Shown in pieces: positions 56,746-64,000 of a DNA stretch of 64,000 nucleotides. Positions within the stretch are counted from its first letter, which is position 1. Every line of letters starts with the position of its first letter. The translations under genes were made by a program, and so were the position numbers. The DNA is from Roseateles sp. (lineage in GTDB: Bacteria; Pseudomonadota; Gammaproteobacteria; Burkholderiales; Burkholderiaceae_C): NCBI GenBank assembly GCA_015657635.1, contig JACDQM010000147.1:1-64000 (forward strand), in the 5' to 3' direction. The notes below the pieces were generated by a model that saw nothing but the letters and a program-made list of their open reading frames with translations, searched no databases and was not told where the DNA came from.

Positions 56746-57933
56746 ATGATGCGCCACAGCCTTTTCGCCCATGCCAGCCTGCTGGCCCTTGCCGCCGCCC
56801 TTGTCGCATGCGGCAAGCCCGACGACAAAAAGGCCGACCCTGCCGCCGCTGCAGCCGCGCCGGCCAAGGCCTCGGCATCCAGCCCCTCAGCAAAGGCGCT
56901 GCTGCTGGCCGCTGAAGACCTGCACACCCTCGGCGGTGGCACTCAAGCCAGCGGCCCGGTCGTCACTGGCAGCCTGCTGCCCGAGAAACGCGCCGATCTC
57001 CGCGCCGAAGTCTCAGCGCTGGTGCTGGCTGTGCTGAAGGAGAACGGTGAGCGCGTGCGGCGCGGTGATCTGCTGGTGCGCTTGGACGACACCTCGATTC
57101 GCGACAGCCTGGCCTCGGCCGAAGAAGCCGCTCGCGCCTCTGGCCAGAGCTTCGAGCAGGCGGAGCGCCAGCACCAGCGCCTGAAGACCCTGCAGGCCCA
57201 GGGCATGAGCTCGCTGCAGGCGATGGAAGATGCCGAGGTCCGCCGCAACAACGCACAGAGCGATCTGGTGGCCGCTCGCGCCCGCGTGGCCTCGGCCCGC
57301 CAGCAGCTGACCCGCACCGAGGTGCGCGCGCCCTTTGATGGCGTGGTCAGCGAGCGCAAGGTTTCGGCCGGCGATACCGCTCAGATGGGCAAGGAACTGG
57401 TCAAGGTGATCGCGCCTGAGACCATGCGTTTCGAGGGCCGGGTCTCGGCCGATCATCTGCCGGATCTCAAGCCCGGCCAGGCTGTGGGCTTCAAGGTCAA
57501 CGGCTATCCCGACACCGAGTTCAAGGGCCGGGTCAAACGCATCGATGCCTCCGCCAATGCACTCACCCGCCAGGTCGAGGTGCTGATCGCCATTGAAGGC
57601 GCGGCGCCAGCCATCTCGGGCTTGTACGCGGAAGGGCGCATCCAGACCGCTGATGGCAGCGGCCGCCTGCCCACGGTGCCCGAGGGCGCGGTGCAGAGCA
57701 AGGACGGACGGACGCTGGTCTGGCAATTCAAGGACGGCAAGCTCGTTCGCACCGAAGTGCAGCTGGGCGAACGCGACGCGCGGCGCGGCGACTATCCGGT
57801 GCGCAGCGGCCTGACCGTCGGCGCTCGCGTGCTGCGCAATCCGGGCAGCACCCTGGTCGACGGCCAGGCGGCCGAGCTGACCATGGCGCCGGTCGCGGCC
57901 CCGCTGGCCGCCTCCGCCGCGAAGGGAGCTTGA
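56746..57933 (+). CDS. RND efflux periplasmic adaptor lipoprotein
   Basis: Membrane fusion protein of a tripartite efflux pump, 395 residues. A lipoprotein signal ends with LVAC (Cys22), followed by a charged, Ala-rich linker. The lipoyl and hairpin region (about 60-185) and beta-barrel domain (SERKVSAGDTAQMGKELVKV) follow. Substrate unknown. The permease gene starts 3 bp after its stop. No outer-membrane factor gene is adjacent, so a shared one such as a TolC/OprM type is expected elsewhere. Confidence 0.9.
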   Translation: MMRHSLFAHASLLALAAALVACGKPDDKKADPAAAAAAPAKASASSPSAKALLLAAEDLHTLGGGTQASGPVVTGSLLPEKRADLRAEVSALVLAVLKENGERVRRGDLLVRLDDTSIRDSLASAEEAARASGQSFEQAERQHQRLKTLQAQGMSSLQAMEDAEVRRNNAQSDLVAARARVASARQQLTRTEVRAPFDGVVSERKVSAGDTAQMGKELVKVIAPETMRFEGRVSADHLPDLKPGQAVGFKVNGYPDTEFKGRVKRIDASANALTRQVEVLIAIEGAAPAISGLYAEGRIQTADGSGRLPTVPEGAVQSKDGRTLVWQFKDGKLVRTEVQLGERDARRGDYPVRSGLTVGARVLRNPGSTLVDGQAAELTMAPVAAPLAASAAKGA

Positions 57934-57936
57934 GCC

Positions 57937-60900
57937 ATGTTTCTGTCTGACTTCAGTGTCAAGAAGCCTGTTGCCACCATCGTCCTGATCATTGCGCTGA
58001 TGTGCCTGGGCCTGCTGGCCCTGTCCAAGCTGCGCGTCAATCAGATCCCCGATGTCGAGCAACCGCTGCTGGTGGTCAATATCGGCTACCCTGGCGCCTC
58101 ACCCGAGACCACCGAGCGCGAGATCGTCAACCGCATCGAGAAGTCGCTGCAGACCATCGCCGGCGTCACCGAGGTGCGCGCCACTGCGAGCGAGGGCAAT
58201 GCCCAGCTGCTGCTGATCTTCAACTTCGACAAGAACATGGTCGAGGCGGCCGATGAGGTGCGCAACGCCATCGGTGCGGTGCGCCACAAGCTGCCGCTGG
58301 AAATGCGCGAGCCGGTGCTGCAGCGCATCGACCCGGCGGCCCAGCCCATCATGCAGCTGGCGCTTTCCTCGACCCAGCAAAGCCATGCCGACATCTCGCG
58401 GCTGGCAGAGGACGATCTGGCGGACCGCTTCCGTGCCATTCCCGGCGTGGCCACGGTCAACGTCAATGGCGCCTTGCGCCGCGAGCTGTCGGTGCTGCTG
58501 CATGCGCAGAAGCTGCGCGAGTACAACGTCTCGGTCACCGAGGTGGTGAGCGCACTTCGCGCCCAGAACACCACCGCGCCGGTGGGCAAGGTGCGCGGCG
58601 CGCTGGAAGACCAGAGCATCCGGCTGCTCGGCCGCCTCGAATCGCCGGCCGAGTTCGAGCAGATCGTCGTGCGTCGCAGCGGCAGCGAGCTGATCCGTCT
58701 CGGCCAGGTCGCCAGCGTGCAGGACGGCTTTGCCGAGCGCACCAGCGCCTCGATCCGCAACGGCCGCCCCAACGTCGGCCTATCCGTCACCCGGGCACGT
58801 GATGCCTCGACGGTGACGGTTGCCGAGCAGGTTCGCAAGAGCGTTGAAGAGATCTCCAAGACGCTGCCCAAAGGCACGCAGCTGGAGATCACGCAGGACG
58901 GCGGCAAGGATGCCGAGAACAGCCTCTACAACGTCATCCACGCGCTGGTGTTCGGCGCCGGGCTGACGGTGTTCGTGGTCTATGTGTTCCTGAACTCCTG
59001 GCGCTCCACGCTGATCACCGCGCTGTCGCTGCCCACCTCGGTGGTGGCCGCCTTCATTGCGGTCTGGCTGTGCGGCTTCACGCTCAACTTCATGAGCCTG
59101 CTGGGCCTGTCGCTGGCCATCGGCGTGCTGATCGACGACGCCATCGTGGTGCGCGAGAACATCGTGCGCCATATGGAGATGGGCGCTGACCGCCGCACCG
59201 CGGCGCTCAAGGGCACGGCCGAGATCGGCCTGGCCGTCACCGCCACCACCTTTGCCATCGTTGCCGTGTTCGTGCCGGTGGCCTTCATGCCAGGTGTGTC
59301 GGGTGAATGGTTCCGGCCCTTTGGGCTCACCGTGGTGGCCTCGGTGCTGGTGAGCCTGTTCATTTCATTCACGCTGGACCCGATGCTGTCGGCCTACTGG
59401 GGCGATCCTCCCGGCCATCATGAGGCGCCGAAGAAAGGCATCTCGGCCCTGCTGAAGCGTTTCAACGACTGGTTCGACCACCAGGCCGACCGCTACGGGC
59501 AGGTGATCGCCTGGGCCTTGCATCACCGCCGCTGGATGGCGGTGCTGGCGGTGCTGAGCTTTGTGCTGGCCATCGTGCTGCAGGCCAAGTTCGGCGGCTC
59601 CAGCTTCCTGCCGGCATCCGACGCCGGCACGCTGGCAGTCGAGGTGCGCACGCCGGCAAGCTCCAGCCTCGAATACGCGAAGCTGAAGGTGGAGGCGGCC
59701 GCTGCACTGGCCCGTCAGATGCCGGAGACCAAGGCCACTAACACCAACGTCAACCCCAGCGGCGGCCGCATCTATGTGGACATCGGCAAGAGCACCCAGC
59801 GCAAGCGCAGTGCGGCCGAGCTGGCGAAAGACTTGCGCGGGCGCGTCTCGCGGCTGGTGGGCGCCGAGTACGTGGTGCTGGATGACCTGAACAACGGCGC
59901 GCAGAAGCCGGTGCAGATCCGCTTCTCTGGCGCGGATTCGCGCAAGCTGCTGGAGATCACCAACCAGTTCATGGACAAGCTGCGGCAGGTCCCTGGCGCG
60001 GTCGACGTCGGCCTGTCCGAGCAGGACCCGCAGATGGAGTTGCAGATCGAGCTGAACCGCGGTCTCGCCAACGCCATGGGCATCTCGGTCGCTGACGCGG
60101 CCGGCTCGCTGCGTGTGGCGTTTGCGGGCGTCGAGATCGGTGATTGGGTGGACCCCACTGGCGAGACACGCGATGTGGCGGTACGCCTGCACCCGCGGGA
60201 CCGGGTGGATGCCAGCAATATCGAGCGCCTGCCGATCACCGTGGCCGGCAGCGGCATGATGGTGCCGCTGGAGCAGATTGCCGAGATCAAGATGGGCAAA
60301 GGCCCGTCGCGCATCCAGCATGCCGATGGCAAGCGCATGATCGCCGTCTCGGCCAATGTGCAGGGCCGCTCACCGGGCGAGGTGACGCAAGACGCGCTGA
60401 AGCTGGCCAAGGCCATCAAGTTCCCGCCCGGCTACGGCCTGGAACTGGCCGGCGCCTCGCGCGACCAGCAAGAGGTGTTCCGCGAGATGGGCATCGCGCT
60501 GTTCTCGGGCATCGCGCTGATGTACCTGATCCTGGTGATGCAGTTCGGCTCCTTCACCGCGCCGCTCGGCGTCATGCTGTCGCTGCCGCTCTCACTGATC
60601 GGCGTGGTGGTGGCGCTGCTGCTGACCGGCGGCACGCTCAATCTGATGAGCTTCATCGGCATCATCATGCTGGCCGGCCTGGTGGCCAAGAATGCCATCC
60701 TGCTGCTGGATGCAGCGCGGGCCGAGGAGGCGCAGGGCGTCAACCGCGAAGAGGCGCTGATGCATGCCGGCCGCAAGCGCTTCCGGCCCATCCTGATGAC
60801 CACCTTCGCACTGGTGGCGGGCATGCTGCCGGTGGCGATCGGCGTGGGCGAGGGCGGCGAGTTCTACCGGCCGATGGCGGTGGCCATCATCGGTGGCACC

Positions 60901-61143
60901 ATCACCTCGACCTTCCTGACCTTGCTGATGGTGCCCAGCTTCTACGACAGCATCGAGATTGCACGTGATCGGATGGTGGCCAAGTTCAAGCGCCGCGCGG
61001 AGCGCTGGAACACCGGCCTGGCCTTTGTTCTGACCTTCATCGAGGCGCTGCTGGCCTTGATCCTGGTGCGGCTGGTCTGGCGTCTGCTGAGCCAACCCAA
61101 GCGACTGCTGAACCGGCTGACCTTCGGCTACGCCTTCAGATAA
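57937..61143 (+). CDS. RND efflux pump inner-membrane transporter
   Basis: Proton-driven efflux transporter of the AcrB/MexB superfamily, 1068 residues, twelve helices with two large periplasmic loops. The start MFLSDFSVKKPVATIVLIIA is typical. The proton-relay Asp pair is in IGVLIDDAIVVREN (TM4), and the TM10 Lys-containing GLVAKNAILLLDAAR is present. It carries an extra C-terminal helix (FVLTFIEALLALILVRLVWR). Its last 8 bp overlap the 3' end of the convergent oxidase gene. Drug or solvent substrates cannot be read from sequence. Confidence 0.93.
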   Translation: MFLSDFSVKKPVATIVLIIALMCLGLLALSKLRVNQIPDVEQPLLVVNIGYPGASPETTEREIVNRIEKSLQTIAGVTEVRATASEGNAQLLLIFNFDKNMVEAADEVRNAIGAVRHKLPLEMREPVLQRIDPAAQPIMQLALSSTQQSHADISRLAEDDLADRFRAIPGVATVNVNGALRRELSVLLHAQKLREYNVSVTEVVSALRAQNTTAPVGKVRGALEDQSIRLLGRLESPAEFEQIVVRRSGSELIRLGQVASVQDGFAERTSASIRNGRPNVGLSVTRARDASTVTVAEQVRKSVEEISKTLPKGTQLEITQDGGKDAENSLYNVIHALVFGAGLTVFVVYVFLNSWRSTLITALSLPTSVVAAFIAVWLCGFTLNFMSLLGLSLAIGVLIDDAIVVRENIVRHMEMGADRRTAALKGTAEIGLAVTATTFAIVAVFVPVAFMPGVSGEWFRPFGLTVVASVLVSLFISFTLDPMLSAYWGDPPGHHEAPKKGISALLKRFNDWFDHQADRYGQVIAWALHHRRWMAVLAVLSFVLAIVLQAKFGGSSFLPASDAGTLAVEVRTPASSSLEYAKLKVEAAAALARQMPETKATNTNVNPSGGRIYVDIGKSTQRKRSAAELAKDLRGRVSRLVGAEYVVLDDLNNGAQKPVQIRFSGADSRKLLEITNQFMDKLRQVPGAVDVGLSEQDPQMELQIELNRGLANAMGISVADAAGSLRVAFAGVEIGDWVDPTGETRDVAVRLHPRDRVDASNIERLPITVAGSGMMVPLEQIAEIKMGKGPSRIQHADGKRMIAVSANVQGRSPGEVTQDALKLAKAIKFPPGYGLELAGASRDQQEVFREMGIALFSGIALMYLILVMQFGSFTAPLGVMLSLPLSLIGVVVALLLTGGTLNLMSFIGIIMLAGLVAKNAILLLDAARAEEAQGVNREEALMHAGRKRFRPILMTTFALVAGMLPVAIGVGEGGEFYRPMAVAIIGGTITSTFLTLLMVPSFYDSIEIARDRMVAKFKRRAERWNTGLAFVLTFIEALLALILVRLVWRLLSQPKRLLNRLTFGYAFR

Positions 61144-62545
61144 GCCGACCCGGATTGAGCAGGCCCTGGGGGTCCAGGGCCTGCTTGATCGCTCGCATCA
61201 GCGCCAGCGCGACCGGGTCCTTGCGCTCGGCCAGTTCCTCGCGTTTGAGCTGGCCGATGCCATGCTCGGCCGAGATCGAGCCGCCATGCGCCTGCACCGC
61301 GTCGAACACGATGCGATTGACCGCCGGCTCATGCTCACGCAAGAAGGCGGCCGCATCGACACCTTCAGGGGCCTGCACGTTGTAGTGCAGATTGCCATCG
61401 CCCAGGTGGCCGAAGTCGACCATGCGGATGCCCGGGATGGCGGCCTGCAGCGCGGCATCGGTGCGCGCCACGAATTGCGGAATCAGCGAGATCGGCAGCG
61501 CGATGTCGTGCTTGATGTTGAGGCCTTCCTCGGCCTGGGCCAGCGGGATCGATTCACGCAGATGCCACATCGCATGGGACTGCTCCAGGGTCTCGGCGAT
61601 GGCCGCGTCGCTGATCAGGCTGCGCTCCAGCGCGCTCTCCAGCAGGCCTTCGAAGACGCCGCGTGCATGCGCCTCGCTCTCGGTGTCCGACACCTCCAGC
61701 AGCACGGTCCAGGGGCAGGGTGGCAGCGGCTGGCGCAGCTGGGCGAAATGGCGCCGCACCAGATCTAGCGAGAAGCGGTTCATCAGCTCGAAGCCGGTGA
61801 GGCCGGAACCGGCGCGCGCCTGCGCCAGGCCGAGCAGGGCCACCGCAGCCTCCAGGGTGTCGCAGGCCGCCAGGGCGGTCATGCGGGCGGCCGGCTGCGG
61901 GTAGAGCTTGAGCGTGGCGGCGGTGATCACGCCCAGCGTGCCCTCGCTGCCGATGAAGAGATGGCGCAGGTCGTAGCCGGTGTTGTCCTTGCGCAGGCCG
62001 GACAAGCCCTGCAGCACCTCGCCCTGTGCGGTCACGACTTCCAGCCCCAGGCACAGATCGCGCGTATTGCCGTAGCGCAGCACCGCGGTGCCGCCGGCAT
62101 TGGTGGCCAGATTGCCGCCGATGGTGCAGCTGCCCTCGGCCGCCAGGCTGAGCGGAAACAGCAGCCCCTGCGCCGCGGCGGCCTGCTGCACCGCCTGCAG
62201 CACGCAGCCGGCCTCCACCGTCATCGTCAGATTGGCAGCGTCGATGGCGCGCACCTTGTTCAGGCGCTGCAGGCTCAGCAGGATCTGGCGTCCGCTGGCA
62301 TCCGGCACGCCGCCGCCCACCAGGCCGGTGTTGCCGCCCTGCGGCACGAGCGCCACACCATGGGCGGCACACAGACGCATCACGCGGGCCACTTCAGCCG
62401 TGCTGCCTGGGCGCACCACGGCCAGCGCGCGGCCCGGATAGCGCTTGCGCCAATCCATTTCATAGGCCGACAGATCCCCTTCGCTGAGCACCTGGGCCTC
62501 GCCCAGTTCAGCGCGCAGAGCCTGCAGCAGGGCCGCCGTGCTCAC
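61136..62545 (-). CDS. FAD-linked oxidase of the GlcD/D-2-hydroxyacid dehydrogenase type
   Basis: Flavoenzyme of the FAD-binding type 4 / vanillyl-alcohol oxidase fold, 469 residues, probably oxidising a D-2-hydroxyacid (lactate, glycolate or 2-hydroxyglutarate). FAD motifs VPQGGNTGLVGGGVPD and EGSCTIGGNLATNAGGTAVL; C-terminal VDFGHLGDGNLHYNV and AEHGIGQLKREEL. The GTG at 62545 overlaps the DUF2069 stop (GTGA), fitting the family N terminus. The true electron acceptor is unknown. Confidence 0.88.
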   Translation of the reverse strand: MSTAALLQALRAELGEAQVLSEGDLSAYEMDWRKRYPGRALAVVRPGSTAEVARVMRLCAAHGVALVPQGGNTGLVGGGVPDASGRQILLSLQRLNKVRAIDAANLTMTVEAGCVLQAVQQAAAAQGLLFPLSLAAEGSCTIGGNLATNAGGTAVLRYGNTRDLCLGLEVVTAQGEVLQGLSGLRKDNTGYDLRHLFIGSEGTLGVITAATLKLYPQPAARMTALAACDTLEAAVALLGLAQARAGSGLTGFELMNRFSLDLVRRHFAQLRQPLPPCPWTVLLEVSDTESEAHARGVFEGLLESALERSLISDAAIAETLEQSHAMWHLRESIPLAQAEEGLNIKHDIALPISLIPQFVARTDAALQAAIPGIRMVDFGHLGDGNLHYNVQAPEGVDAAAFLREHEPAVNRIVFDAVQAHGGSISAEHGIGQLKREELAERKDPVALALMRAIKQALDPQGLLNPGRLI

Positions 62546-62958
62546 GCGGCGTCCGCCTCGGTCTGGGCCTGCTTGGCCGCGCTCAGGCGTTGGCGCACAT
62601 GCAGCGCACAGGCGCTGAAGACCACGATGCCCAACAGCACCTCTGCAGCCGCGAGGCCGGCCGACAGGCCGCGGTCGCTGGTGGCCCGCACCAGGCCTTC
62701 GGTGATGTAGAGCCACACCAGCAGGCTCAGCCAGCGGAAGGTGTACATGCGGTAGCGCCACAGGCCCAGCAAGGCCAGCATCAGCGGCACGGCCTTGATG
62801 GCCAAGGTGCCGCGGCCGATGGGCGCAAGCCACAGTTCCCAGGCCAGGCAGAGCACGATCAAGGCCAGCAGCGAGGCCAGGGCAAGGTTGCGTGAGAAGG
62901 CTTCGCGCGCGCTGGGCTGCGTGCGCAAGGCGCCGGATTCTGCGGAGGAGGTCGACAT
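62542..62958 (-). CDS. DUF2069 family membrane protein
   Basis: A 138-residue inner-membrane protein with four hydrophobic helices (about 23-43, 50-62, 70-83 and 98-116) and a charged C terminus. The central WRYRMYTFRWLSLLVWLYIT-type stretch is typical of DUF2069. Function unknown. The ATG at 62958 (MSTSSAESGALRTQPSAREA) is chosen; in-frame ATGs 9 and 21 bp upstream are possible. Its stop overlaps the oxidase start. The divergent yihY start lies only 19 bp away. Confidence 0.82.
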   Translation of the reverse strand: MSTSSAESGALRTQPSAREAFSRNLALASLLALIVLCLAWELWLAPIGRGTLAIKAVPLMLALLGLWRYRMYTFRWLSLLVWLYITEGLVRATSDRGLSAGLAAAEVLLGIVVFSACALHVRQRLSAAKQAQTEADAA

Positions 62959-62977
62959 GGCTGGCATCATAGCCAGC

Positions 62978-64000
62978 ATGTCATCACGCTCTCTGCTTCA
63001 ACGATGGTCCGCGCTCGACCTGGTCGGTGCCTTCATCAGCTGGCCCTGGGTCGCCAGTTTCCAGATGCTGCGCCTGCGCTTCCGCGAGGAGCGGCTCGGC
63101 CAGACTGCCGGCAGCCTGACCTTCACCACGCTGATCTCGCTGGTGCCGCTGATCACGGTGATGCTGGCCCTGTTCACCGCATTTCCCATCTTCTCGTCCT
63201 TCCAGCAGGCGCTGGAGAAGTACTTCCTGCAAAGCCTGATCCCCGCCAACATCGCCCGGCCCGTGCTGGCCGCTCTGACCCAGTTTGCCGCCAAGGCCAA
63301 CCGGCTGGGACTGGTCGGACTGGTGGTGCTGGGCGTCACCGCGCTGATGGTGATGCTGACCATCGACCGCACGCTGAACCGCATCTGGCGCGTCCAGCGG
63401 CCGCGGCCGTTCGCACAGCGGGTGCTGGTCTACTGGGCGGCACTGACCCTCGGGCCCTTGCTGCTGGGGGCCAGCCTGACGCTGACCAGCTATGCCATCA
63501 CGCCGGCCAGGGCTGGGTGGACCGGCTTGCCCGGTGGGCTCAGCAGCCTGCTGACCGTTCTTGAGCTGTTGGTGCTGACGCTGGCGGTGGGTGGCTTGTT
63601 CCACTACGTACCCAACACCCATGTGCGCTGGCGCCACGCTCTGCTGGGCGGGGTGTTCGTGGCCCTGGGCTTCAATCTGGCCAAAAGCTTGCTTGCGCTC
63701 TATGTCAAGCAGGTGCCCACCTATTCGACGCTGTACGGCGCCTTCGCCACCTTGCCGATCTTCCTGATCTGGCTCTACCTGGGCTGGGTCATCGTGCTGG
63801 TCGGCGCCTTGCTCGCGGCCAATGCGCCGGCTTTGGCGTCCCGGCTGCTGTACCGCAGCGAGGTGCCGGGCTTCGAGCTGGACCTGGCGCTGGAATGCCT
63901 GCGCGAACTCTGGCGCAGCCAGGCCCGTGGCGAAGGTGGTGTTTCAGCACTGGCTCTGGCCAAGCGCTTGTGCATCGATCCCTTGCAGCTGGAGCCTGTG
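62978..64000 (+). CDS. yihY: YihY/BrkB family inner-membrane protein (runs off window)
   Basis: Polytopic membrane protein once annotated as ribonuclease BN; function is uncertain. The ATG at 62978 gives MSSRSLLQRWSALDLVGAFI, then the family core RFREERLGQTAGSLTFTTLI, VPLITVMLALFTAFPIFSSF, YVPNTHVRWRHALLGGVFVA and STLYGAFATLPIFLIWLYLG. About six helices are seen, followed by a soluble C-terminal region. 341 codons are present and the reading frame is open at the window end, so the C terminus is missing. Confidence 0.9.
   Translation, partial: MSSRSLLQRWSALDLVGAFISWPWVASFQMLRLRFREERLGQTAGSLTFTTLISLVPLITVMLALFTAFPIFSSFQQALEKYFLQSLIPANIARPVLAALTQFAAKANRLGLVGLVVLGVTALMVMLTIDRTLNRIWRVQRPRPFAQRVLVYWAALTLGPLLLGASLTLTSYAITPARAGWTGLPGGLSSLLTVLELLVLTLAVGGLFHYVPNTHVRWRHALLGGVFVALGFNLAKSLLALYVKQVPTYSTLYGAFATLPIFLIWLYLGWVIVLVGALLAANAPALASRLLYRSEVPGFELDLALECLRELWRSQARGEGGVSALALAKRLCIDPLQLEPV

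Overview
The window is GC-rich, densely packed bacterial chromosome with the gene content and order of a betaproteobacterium of the order Burkholderiales, probably the Rubrivivax/Leptothrix/Roseateles side. The reasons are the order pnp - quinone oxidoreductase - tpiA - secG - tRNA-Leu - nuoA to nuoN - DUF2818 - NUDIX - DUF1178, an iscRSUA-hscBA-fdx cluster, an intracellular polyhydroxybutyrate depolymerase, and a GC-rich palindromic repeat of a type common in that order. I see no prophage, insertion sequence, CRISPR array or obvious island. Species assignment is inference.

Layout. 1-8.5 kb: mostly minus-strand housekeeping genes (pyrG, alpha/beta hydrolase, mutS, suhB, slyD, mog, darP), with trmJ and cysE on the plus strand. 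8.5-14.1 kb: pmbA, then a TRAP transporter whose binding protein faces its two permease genes tail to tail. 14.2-24.6 kb: mostly minus-strand genes (DUF442, yqeY, rpsU, a flavoprotein, an OsmC protein, TauE, EVE, 6S RNA, zapA, a zapB-like gene, nth, rnfB, phaZ, aromatic/aspartate aminotransferase), plus one plus-strand degenerate GGDEF gene with a structured leader. 24.8-35 kb: uvrB, the Fe-S assembly operon ending in tsaD, and an orphan binding protein. 35-40.3 kb: rpsO, pnp, qor, tpiA, secG, tRNA-Leu(GAG). 40.4-56.6 kb: the complete 14-gene complex I operon followed by DUF2818, NUDIX and DUF1178 genes. 56.7-64 kb: an RND efflux pair, a GlcD-type FAD oxidase, a DUF2069 gene and a YihY/BrkB gene that runs off the end.

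Sequence quality matters here. pyrG, mutS (twice), phaZ (twice), nuoL, nuoM and nuoN each carry single-base losses, all explained by one G or C missing from a short G/C run. Restoring them gives full-length family proteins, and the restored spans of the five complete genes become exact multiples of three. Because these include essential or core genes, consensus error is far more likely than biology. They are annotated as single genes with frameshifts.

I found no convincing undescribed multi-gene system. The best leads are small: an intrinsic terminator inside the isc operon between iscA and hscB; a 6S RNA whose 3' strand covers the start codon of the EVE gene; a GGDEF-gene leader with two repeats competing for one complement; a structured region downstream of tRNA-Leu; and a hairpin in the pnp leader.
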